A DNA stretch of 5,687 bases from Armatimonadota bacterium (lineage in GTDB: Bacteria > Armatimonadota > Zipacnadia > Zipacnadales > UBA11051), in the NCBI GenBank assembly GCA_030612305.1, contig JAUWOG010000178.1:1-5687 (forward strand). Reading direction: 5' to 3'. The translations under genes and the position numbers were made by a program. Below are positions 1 to 5,492 of this stretch, one piece after another. The stretch's first letter is position 1; every line of letters begins with the position of its first letter. The notes under the pieces were generated by a model. It searched no databases. It had not been told where the DNA came from and saw nothing but the letters and a program-made list of their open reading frames with translations.

Positions 1-514
1 ACTGATAACCGCTGACGAAGACTTCGCCTATCAGGTTCGCGACGCGGCATACGAGCAACTCGAGCAACTGCCCCGGGCCGAGTTGACGACACAGTCACTG
101 CGCGAGCACGGGGCAATCGTCATCGTCGCGGACATGACCGCGGCGGTGCAACTGTCCAACACCATCGCACCCGAGCACCTGCAACTGCTGGTGCCGGACC
201 CGCTGGCGCTGCTCGACCAGGTGGAGAACGCAGGCTGCATTCTCATGGGGCCGCGCTCGCCGGTCGCGTTGGGTGACTACGCGGCGGGGCCCAGCCATGT
301 GCTGCCGACAAACGGTACGGCGCGGTTTTCGTCGGGGCTCAGCACCGATCACTTCATCAAGAAATCGTCGCTGATATATGCCACACGCCCGGGCCTGGAA
401 CGGCTCGGGCCTGATGTGAGCCGGCTGGCAGAGTCCGAGGGGCTGGCGGCACACGCCCGCTCAGTCCAGATGCGACTCCAGGCCGACCACGAAAGCGGGG
501 AGAAACATGTCTGA
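1..514 (+). CDS. hisD: Histidinol dehydrogenase, C-terminal part (gene cut by window start)
   Basis: HisD oxidises L-histidinol to L-histidine in two NAD-dependent steps, the last reactions of histidine synthesis, in the cytosol. The reading frame is already open at base 2 and gives 170 residues before TGA at 512-514. The family's C-terminal signature is clear. APEHLQLL (fragment residues 56-63) carries the Glu-His pair that corresponds to the catalytic Glu and His. GDYAAGPSHVLPT begins at residue 91, and its Asp92 matches a zinc ligand. GTARFSSGLS follows, and LAAHARSV near residue 148 contains His151, which matches the last zinc-binding His. In the stretch just before GDY, most relatives have Pro-Glu and this protein has Pro-Val, a small deviation. 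The stop overlaps the hisB start by 8 bp, so the two genes are probably translationally coupled. The N-terminal half lies outside the window. Identity is nearly certain. Confidence 0.97.
   Translation, partial: LITADEDFAYQVRDAAYEQLEQLPRAELTTQSLREHGAIVIVADMTAAVQLSNTIAPEHLQLLVPDPLALLDQVENAGCILMGPRSPVALGDYAAGPSHVLPTNGTARFSSGLSTDHFIKKSSLIYATRPGLERLGPDVSRLAESEGLAAHARSVQMRLQADHESGEKHV
497..502 (+). promoter_or_regulatory. Ribosome binding site for hisB inside hisD
   Basis: GGGGAG ends four bases before ATG 507. It lies within the last codons of hisD, so ribosomes finishing hisD can restart on hisB. It supports the chosen hisB start. Confidence 0.6.
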
Positions 515-1100
515 GCGCAAAGCCACTATCACGCGGGAAACGAAAGAGACACAGATCGCCCTCACGCTCAACATTGACGGTTCGGGCGTCTATGAGATCA
601 GCACCGGGGTCGGGTTCTTCGACCACATGCTGACACACATCGCCAAACACGGCTTGCTGGACCTGAGCGTGCAGGCGACTGGTGACACGGAAATTGACGC
701 GCATCACACCGTCGAGGATGTCGGCATCGTGCTGGGGCAGGCGATCGAGGAGGCAGTCGGCGACAAGCGTGGGATCTGTCGCTACGGCTCCGCACTGTGT
801 CCGATGGATGAGACGCTGGTGGGGGTGGCCCTGGACCTGTGCGGGCGCAGCTATCTGAACTTCGATCTGCAGCTTCCGGCGGCCACAGTCGGCGAATTCG
901 ATACCGAGCTGGCGCTCGAGTTCTTCCGCGCGGTCGCGGCTAACGCCGAGATGACACTGCACATCTGGCAGCAGTATGGGCACAATACGCACCACATTCT
1001 CGAAGCCGCCTTCAAGGCATTCGGACGCGCGCTCGACAGAGCGACCACGATTGACCCGCGCAGAGAAGACGACTTGCCCTCCACGAAGGGGACGCTGTAG
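507..1100 (+). CDS. hisB: Imidazoleglycerol-phosphate dehydratase
   Basis: HisB removes water from imidazoleglycerol phosphate to give imidazoleacetol phosphate, the step after the HisH-HisF reaction. The protein is 197 residues, the normal size for the monofunctional bacterial enzyme, and has no fused histidinol-phosphatase domain. Both metal-binding signatures of this manganese enzyme are intact: DAHHTVED at residues 64-71 and HNTHHILE at 159-166. GFFDHML (36-42), the PMDETL segment (99-104) and the C-terminal PSTKGTL are also typical. I chose ATG 507 because GGGGAG lies just upstream at 497-502 and because the start gives the usual N-terminus (SERKATITRETKET). The gene overlaps the end of hisD by 8 bp. 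A 345-bp gap follows, in the place where hisH is often found. Confidence 0.97.
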   Translation: MSERKATITRETKETQIALTLNIDGSGVYEISTGVGFFDHMLTHIAKHGLLDLSVQATGDTEIDAHHTVEDVGIVLGQAIEEAVGDKRGICRYGSALCPMDETLVGVALDLCGRSYLNFDLQLPAATVGEFDTELALEFFRAVAANAEMTLHIWQQYGHNTHHILEAAFKAFGRALDRATTIDPRREDDLPSTKGTL

Positions 1101-1199
1101 CCTTTGGCTTACCGTTCGCGCGGTGACGATCCCGGCAATGGGTAAGCGGCACTACCGGGTTAGCACATCGTGCTGTTGTTGGAGGGGCCGTGTCGAGTG

Positions 1200-1218
1200 G
1201 CGGAATCTTCGATTCCGC
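1200..1218. repeat. Perfect 8-bp hairpin inside the inverted-repeat element
   Basis: GCGGAATC (1200-1207) and GATTCCGC (1211-1218) are exact inverted copies with a three-base loop TTC. No T-run follows, so it does not look like an intrinsic terminator. It sits just inside the left arm of the larger inverted repeat. Confidence 0.7.
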
Positions 1219-1299
1219 GGCGAGGCCGGCCCACGCGGGACGCTATTCTGGCGAGGTCTGCACACCCAAACGGCCAACCACAACGGCTGGGCCAGCCTT

Positions 1300-1324
1300 G
1301 GGAGCTTTGCTGCGCAAAGCTCCC
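1300..1324. repeat. Perfect 11-bp hairpin inside the inverted-repeat element
   Basis: GGGAGCTTTGC (1300-1310) and GCAAAGCTCCC (1314-1324) are exact inverted copies with a three-base loop TGC. It is the strongest local hairpin in the window and lies two bases before the right arm of the larger inverted repeat. The following bases (TGCGACAGG) contain no T-run, so an intrinsic terminator is unlikely, although pausing or RNA protection is possible. A small palindrome, GGCTG-GGC-CAGCC, lies just upstream at 1285-1297. Confidence 0.75.
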
Positions 1325-1433
1325 TGCGACAGGCCCCTCCATTACGGCTAACGACGCTACACCGTCGCCCTACACCTTGAGTTGTCCAATGTCTACATAA
1401 CTACAGTGGAAGCCCGACCTGCGCGATAGCAAT

Positions 1434-1438
1434 AGGAG
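1434..1438 (+). promoter_or_regulatory. Ribosome binding site for hisA
   Basis: AGGAG is seven bases upstream of ATG 1446. It is the best Shine-Dalgarno match in the window and fixes the hisA start. A strong site of its own suits a gene that, unlike hisB, cannot be translated by coupling to an adjacent upstream gene. Confidence 0.75.
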
Positions 1439-1445
1439 ACCGGCC

Positions 1446-2180
1446 ATGGACGTGATCCCGGCGATTGACCTCTCCGAAGGCAAGGTCGTGCGCCTCAAGC
1501 GAGGCGACATCGGCGACAAGACCATCTATGCGGACGACCCGGCCGAGTTCGCCCGTCGCTGGACGGATGAAGGTGCGACGTCTCTGCATGTTGTGGACCT
1601 CGATGGCGCCTTCGCTGGCACGTCGCGCAATCTCGATGGCGTTGCAGCGATAGTAGCTGCCACAGACATACCGATCGAGCGCGGCGGAGGGCTGCGGACG
1701 GCCACAGATATCAGGCGCGTCTTCGACACCGGCGTGCGCTGGGCTATCATGGGGACCTCGGCGCTGAATGATGCGCCTGCGGTGGTGGCGGCGATCGGCG
1801 AGTTCCCTGAGCGTATCATCATCGGCATTGACGCGAGAGACGGCTATGTCGCAGTCGCCGGCTGGGTCGAGGAGAGCCGAGTCGGTGCCGTTGATCTGGC
1901 TGTGGAAATGCAGAGCGCGGGCGCGGCGAAGATCATATTCACCGACATTGCCACCGACGGCATGATGCAGGGACCGAATGTCGCAAGCACGCTGGCCGTC
2001 GCTGAAGCTCTGGACATCCCGGTCATCGCGTCAGGCGGGGTGACCACCCTAGAAGACGTCGAGGCGATATGCGAAATCGAGCGCGCCGGCGTGAGTGGGA
2101 TGATCATCGGTCGCGCCCTGTATGAAGGCACCATCGCCCTGCCTGAGGCGATTGCTGCCGCCCGCCGAAGCCGAGCCTGA
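1446..2180 (+). CDS. hisA: Phosphoribosylformimino-AICAR-phosphate isomerase (ProFAR isomerase)
   Basis: HisA converts ProFAR to PRFAR by an Amadori rearrangement, supplying the substrate of HisH-HisF. The 244-residue protein is a complete (beta/alpha)8 barrel of usual length. The catalytic acid/base pair is present: Asp8 in IPAIDL and Asp129 in GIDARDG. Also present are VDLDGA (50-55), the first phosphate loop GGGLR (80-84), TDIATDGMMQGPN (166-178), the second phosphate loop ASGGV (195-199), and the closing IIGRALYEG (220-228). Before the first phosphate loop the protein has Glu78-Arg79, where many HisA proteins have Gln-Val. HisF is the closest paralogue, but this protein has the HisA rather than the HisF N-terminal sequence. 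The start is supported by AGGAG at 1434-1438. The gene lies 345 bp after hisB and 68 bp before hisI on the same strand. Confidence 0.96.
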   Translation: MDVIPAIDLSEGKVVRLKRGDIGDKTIYADDPAEFARRWTDEGATSLHVVDLDGAFAGTSRNLDGVAAIVAATDIPIERGGGLRTATDIRRVFDTGVRWAIMGTSALNDAPAVVAAIGEFPERIIIGIDARDGYVAVAGWVEESRVGAVDLAVEMQSAGAAKIIFTDIATDGMMQGPNVASTLAVAEALDIPVIASGGVTTLEDVEAICEIERAGVSGMIIGRALYEGTIALPEAIAAARRSRA

Positions 2181-2234
2181 ACGCAGCTCAGACATTGCAC
2201 GTGACTGCGGGCCGCGGCTCATACGAGCGATTCC

Positions 2235-2238
2235 GGAG
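2235..2238 (+). promoter_or_regulatory. Ribosome binding site deciding the hisI start
   Basis: GGAG lies ten bases before ATG 2249. The frame stays open upstream to ATG 2195, but that codon has no comparable site. The extra 18 residues (MHVTAGRGSYERFRSEAI) do not look like the HisI N-terminus, so 2249 is preferred. Confidence 0.55.
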
Positions 2239-2248
2239 TGAAGCAATC

Positions 2249-2626
2249 ATGGAGCTGGACGAACTCAAGTTTGACGAAAAAGGGCTCATCCCTGCCATCG
2301 CGTTCGATGTTGCGAGCAAGCAAGTGTGCATGGTCGGGTACATGAATGCGGAGGCGGTGAAACGCACTGTCGAGACCGGGCTGGCCACGTACTGGAGCCG
2401 CTCGCGGCAGGCCTTCTGGGTCAAGGGCGAGACCTCAGGTCACACCCAGGAAGTCCAGTGGATCCGGCTCGACTGCGACGGCGATGTGCTGTTGCTGGGC
2501 GTGAAGCAGAATGTTGCCGCCTGTCACCTGGGCTATTTCTCATGCTTCTTCCGTAAGTACCAGGACGGTGAATGGGTCACGGTTGAGGAGCCGGTCTTCG
2601 ACCCCGAAGATGCCTACGAGGGATGA
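2249..2626 (+). CDS. hisI: Phosphoribosyl-AMP cyclohydrolase
   Basis: HisI opens the adenine ring of phosphoribosyl-AMP to give ProFAR, the substrate of HisA encoded just upstream. From ATG 2249 the protein is 125 residues, the normal size for the stand-alone cyclohydrolase, with no fused HisE pyrophosphohydrolase domain. Hallmarks are MVGYMN (28-33), YWSRSRQAFWVKGETSGH (48-65), and DCDGD (75-79), whose acidic residues bind magnesium in the family. The zinc cysteine motif ACHLGYFSCFFR (91-102) is also present. Its two cysteines (92 and 99) are conserved, but Leu and Tyr-Phe occupy positions where many relatives have Thr and two polar residues. The hisA-hisI spacer is 68 bp with no clear promoter or terminator, so the two genes are probably co-transcribed. 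hisE must be elsewhere. Confidence 0.96.
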   Translation: MELDELKFDEKGLIPAIAFDVASKQVCMVGYMNAEAVKRTVETGLATYWSRSRQAFWVKGETSGHTQEVQWIRLDCDGDVLLLGVKQNVAACHLGYFSCFFRKYQDGEWVTVEEPVFDPEDAYEG

Positions 2627-2663
2627 CGCTCAGGGACGATCAGAGCGCGCGCAGCTAGCCGGC

Positions 2664-2765
2664 ATGAACCGGCGGGCTGCCCGACCGCCGGGATTATCGC
2701 CGAGCGTCCGGCTGCTGTCAGCAGCGCTTGCGGTTGTGTTGCTGGGAATCACGGGAGTACATGCA
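2664..2765 (+). other. Signal peptide of the TPR protein
   Basis: Residues 1-34 encode an Arg-containing N-region, a hydrophobic core rich in Leu, Ala and Val, and a Val-His-Ala end before Asp35. This small-residue pattern at -3 and -1 fits signal peptidase I. The Arg-Arg at 3-4 is not followed by a full twin-arginine motif, so Sec export is more likely. Confidence 0.75.
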
Positions 2766-5480
2766 GACATCTCGCAAGCCGAGCAGCTCGCGGCGGCGGG
2801 TCAGTGGGCGGAGGCTGAGCAAGCCCTCATTCCCGTGGTGGCCGTCAATCCGGCGGATTTCGGAGCACAGCTTCTGCTCGGCCGGGCGCGCTATAAGCAG
2901 GGCAAGCTGAGCGCGGCCGCCGACAGCCTCACCATCGCGCGCAGTCTCCAGCCTCACAACGTCCCCGCCGTACAACTACTCGGATATGTCCGCTTCGCCC
3001 AGAAGAACTACGCCAACGCAAGCGCACTGCTCGACTACGCGGTCAAGCACGGCTGCGGAGACGCTCTCACACGGTACCGGCTGGGGCTGGCCTACCAGCA
3101 CGCGGGCGAGACGCAGAAGGCACTCAACACCTTCTATGCAGCGGCGGTGAGGCACCCGAATGATGTGCCGGTCCTCGCTGCGCTGGCACGCCTCGAAAGC
3201 AAACAGGGCAACAACGCCAATGCCTCGTACTGGTTCCGGAAGGCGGTCGCGCTGCGTCCCGACAGTGCGGGTCTCTTCTATGAGATGATTGACGCGCTGA
3301 TGGCCGCTGAGAATTACCTGCGCGCGCAATCCGAGCTGAAGCAACACCTCATCCGGAGGCCCGGGGACACCGAGAGCTGGCACAGACTCGCCGAAGTGTA
3401 CGAGGAGTTGGGGCTGTCCATTGAAGCCCGGCAGGTCTATCTGAGGCTTCAGAAGATGGGCGATCTGAAAGCCCCTGAACGGCTGAAACTGCTTGCCGGG
3501 CACCTCCGCTACGGCGAATGGACAGCGGCTGCCGAGCTGTATCGCCAATTCAGCCACTCGCCCGATGCGGATCTGCATGAGGCGGGAGCTGAGGCCTACA
3601 TTGCACTCGGCATGTGGGATGAGGCGCTTGCAGCGCTGCAGAAGGCCCTTGCCATCAAGCCGACGGCGAAGCTGCGGAGAATGCTCGCTGAGAGCTATCA
3701 GCAGGCTGGGCGGCATGATGAGGCGTACCTGGCTTTCCGGGAGCTCCTGAAGACCGAGGCGGACGAGGCGACACTAGGCGCGGCGGCTGAAGCGGCTTTC
3801 AGATCGGGTCGCAATGAGGCCGGTCTCAACCTGATGAAACGCCTTGCCGCCGGCCGTCCGGACAGCTACGACATCAGGGCGCTGGTGGCGACGAGTGCCG
3901 AGCGTGCGGCTCATGACCAGGGCGAGGCGCTGCTGCAATGGTATGTTGCTTCACGGCTGCCTGATGGCGACGTTGCGGAAAGCCGACTCAAGCTGGCCGG
4001 AATCGCTGCGTCGGCGGGATACCTGAGTTGGGCCCGGCGGCAAGTGCGCGACCTGCCGTGGCAGGAGATGTCCGCAGAGCAGCTCTGCGATGCGGCCGGA
4101 CTGGCCGATTCCCTGGATGATACCGAGACTGCCCGGACGGCCGCCGAAGCCGTGCTGCGCCGCCATGACGCGCAACCCGAACAGCTTGCGGTGGCAGCGA
4201 ACATCCTGCTTGCTCACGACGCTGCGGACGCCCTGGAGACCTTGCCGAAGCTTTGCGACAAGCATCCGAATCATGCAGAGCTTGCGGACGTGTGCGCCCG
4301 CCGGTTTCTCGCCTTGCACGACTACGACAGAGCCATTCAGACATGCCGCAGAGCGCTGGCCCTCAACCCGCAGGAGCCGCGACTCTACGCCACCCTCATA
4401 CGCTGCTGCGAGCGTGCGGGAGAGCCCCAACTGGCCGCAGACGTCATCACTACGGTGATTGGCTACGAGGGTTTCAACCCCGTCGCCGCCGACTTCCTGC
4501 GCGTTGCCTACGAACGGGCGGGCGGACCCGAGCGCGCGGCCGCTGAGATGCTCGCCCTGCTGCGGCTTCATCCTGACTTGGAGGAGCTATTGACGAGCGC
4601 CGCGCGTGCTCTGGCCGCAAGCGGCGATTTCCGGGGGGCCGCTGAACTGTACGAGAAGGCCATTCCAGGAAACGGGGCTGCTGCTCTCGAGGCCGCCGGC
4701 TGCTACATCAAGGCCGGCCTCCCGGCGAGGGCCCGTGAGGTCATAGCACTGGCGATGCCCGAAACACCCGCGCGTGCACAACTGCGCAAACTCATTGACA
4801 CGATGCCCCTTGAGCCGCCGACCATCGAAAAAGCGATGGGATTGCTGAAAGCCCGGCCGGACGGCGTCGCCTTCTGGATCGCTGCTGCAAAGCTGTACGA
4901 GGCCGCCGACACAACCGCTGCGGGCATCGTCCACTTCGAGTACATGGTCATTGCAGAGGATGTGCCACAGGCGCTTGCCGGCGAGGCATACCTTCGCCAC
5001 TCGGCAGAGGAGCACGCCGCCGCCATTGCTGCCCTTGAGAAGCTGGCTGTCAGCGATCGTACCGACCCCGAGGCAATGCTGCTGCTGGCCGAATGCCATC
5101 TGGCCGCGGGCAACCTCGTCGCGGCCGGAAACGCCGCCGCGAGCGTCCCGTCGGCAGGGCCGGATGTTGCGCGACGTGCTGCGGAGATAGTCGGACGGGC
5201 GGCGATGCGACTGGGAGACGGCGAGGCGGCCCTGGCGAGCTTCGGACGGGCGCTCATCGCCGGGCCGATCAGTGTGGCGGCTGCTGAGGGAATCGAAGAG
5301 CTATGTCGCAACCGGGCGGTCTCGCTCTTCGCCGTGCAGCGCGAACTGGGCAAGGCCTATCGCTATGCGGAGAGGCCGGCAGGGGTGTTGGCGCTGGCGG
5401 CCGCCATCGCTCAACTGCCCGGCTATGAGAAGCTGCAGCCATGGGTGGATGCGCGACGGGAGACCATGTCCGAGCAATAG
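2664..5480 (+). CDS. Large exported TPR-repeat protein of unknown function
   Basis: This 938-residue protein begins with a classical Sec signal peptide. It has a basic stretch (Arg3, Arg4, Arg7, Arg16), a hydrophobic core at about residues 17-31 (LLSAALAVVLLGITG) and a likely signal-peptidase I cut after VHA at residue 34. No lipobox cysteine and no later membrane segment are evident, so it is probably secreted or periplasmic. The rest is helical TPR-like repeats. Clear units lie near residues 68-97, 135-166, 237-262, 305-333, 539-569, 642-667 and 835-865, each with the small-residue/aromatic spacing of TPRs and often an ending such as ALAINP or ALALNP. The segments between are more degenerate. 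TPR arrays bind other proteins, and no catalytic domain is visible. Ten cysteines occur, including a Cys581-Cys582 pair. The frame is open back to 2511 inside hisI, but that part reads as an out-of-frame shadow of hisI, and only ATG 2664 puts the signal peptide at the N-terminus. ATG 2610 is the alternative. No good ribosome site precedes either. The specific function is unknown. Confidence 0.88.
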   Translation: MNRRAARPPGLSPSVRLLSAALAVVLLGITGVHADISQAEQLAAAGQWAEAEQALIPVVAVNPADFGAQLLLGRARYKQGKLSAAADSLTIARSLQPHNVPAVQLLGYVRFAQKNYANASALLDYAVKHGCGDALTRYRLGLAYQHAGETQKALNTFYAAAVRHPNDVPVLAALARLESKQGNNANASYWFRKAVALRPDSAGLFYEMIDALMAAENYLRAQSELKQHLIRRPGDTESWHRLAEVYEELGLSIEARQVYLRLQKMGDLKAPERLKLLAGHLRYGEWTAAAELYRQFSHSPDADLHEAGAEAYIALGMWDEALAALQKALAIKPTAKLRRMLAESYQQAGRHDEAYLAFRELLKTEADEATLGAAAEAAFRSGRNEAGLNLMKRLAAGRPDSYDIRALVATSAERAAHDQGEALLQWYVASRLPDGDVAESRLKLAGIAASAGYLSWARRQVRDLPWQEMSAEQLCDAAGLADSLDDTETARTAAEAVLRRHDAQPEQLAVAANILLAHDAADALETLPKLCDKHPNHAELADVCARRFLALHDYDRAIQTCRRALALNPQEPRLYATLIRCCERAGEPQLAADVITTVIGYEGFNPVAADFLRVAYERAGGPERAAAEMLALLRLHPDLEELLTSAARALAASGDFRGAAELYEKAIPGNGAAALEAAGCYIKAGLPARAREVIALAMPETPARAQLRKLIDTMPLEPPTIEKAMGLLKARPDGVAFWIAAAKLYEAADTTAAGIVHFEYMVIAEDVPQALAGEAYLRHSAEEHAAAIAALEKLAVSDRTDPEAMLLLAECHLAAGNLVAAGNAAASVPSAGPDVARRAAEIVGRAAMRLGDGEAALASFGRALIAGPISVAAAEGIEELCRNRAVSLFAVQRELGKAYRYAERPAGVLALAAAIAQLPGYEKLQPWVDARRETMSEQ

Positions 5481-5492
5481 CGGGCGACGGGG

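Larger units (their letters stand above)
1159..1352. repeat. Long imperfect inverted-repeat element with internal hairpins
   Basis: The arms pair in three blocks. GTTAGC (1159-1164) pairs with GCTAAC (1347-1352). GGAGGGGCC (1181-1189) pairs with GGCCCCTCC (1332-1340). After a single bulged G at 1190, TGTCG (1191-1195) pairs with CGACA (1327-1331). The inner two blocks give a 14-bp stem closing a domain of about 160 bp. The outer 6-bp block is separated from them by unequal unpaired stretches of 16 and 6 bases. The enclosed domain holds at least two strong hairpins (1200-1218 and 1300-1324) and a weaker one (1285-1297). GGCCG at 1224-1228 could also pair with CGGCC at 1271-1275. I see no clear target-site duplication at either boundary and no transposase. 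The element could be a small non-autonomous mobile or palindromic repeat, or a multi-branched structured RNA in the his transcript. The pairing is read directly from the sequence; the function is unknown. Confidence 0.65.
1101..1445. other. Gene-free gap between hisB and hisA
   Basis: No convincing protein is encoded in these 345 bp. The open frames crossing it resemble no HisH or other his protein: I see no glutamine-amidotransferase Cys motif and no plausible ribosome site. The gap is also too short for a complete hisH, which needs about 600 bp. Its centre is filled by nested inverted repeats (listed separately). The last hundred bases form an ordinary leader ending in the hisA ribosome site. 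A slightly AT-richer patch lies near 1383-1405, but I could not find a well-spaced -35/-10 promoter pair there. I see no hairpin followed by a T-run, so no classical terminator separates hisB from hisA. Confidence 0.75.

Noticed and set aside
357..995. Long open frame on the - strand opposite hisD and hisB (212 codons)
   Set aside because: It lies entirely antisense to two certain genes, its composition is that of a GC-rich shadow frame, and it shows no recognisable motif.
1181..1340. Whether the inverted repeat is the end of an insertion sequence or a tRNA-like gene
   Set aside because: There is no transposase frame, no clear target-site duplication at the arms, and no tRNA T-loop or acceptor pattern. 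It is kept only as an unclassified structured element.
976..1400. Open frames crossing the hisB-hisA gap, considered as a small protein or a hisH remnant
   Set aside because: The translations are rich in Arg, Ser and Cys and simply read through the inverted repeats. No amidotransferase motif (for example G-x-C-x-G) and no convincing start were found.
1377..1403. Possible promoter for hisA (TTGAGT with TAACTA)
   Set aside because: The spacer is only about 15 bp and both boxes match poorly; the TACATA alternative leaves 11 bp. There is not enough support to list it as a promoter.
2182..2209. Inverted pair CGCAG/CTGCG and a CACGTG palindrome in the hisA-hisI spacer
   Set aside because: The five-base arms around an 18-base loop are too weak, and a single six-base palindrome is expected by chance in this composition.
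2195..2248. 18-residue N-terminal extension of hisI from ATG 2195
   Set aside because: ATG 2249 has GGAG at proper spacing and gives the normal HisI N-terminus. The extension resembles no family member.
2976..3716. Long open frame on the - strand opposite the TPR gene (246 codons)
   Set aside because: The + strand protein has a signal peptide and TPR periodicity through this stretch. The antisense frame has neither domain features nor a ribosome site. The same applies to the - strand frames at 3951-4571, 4587-5099 and 4703-5353.
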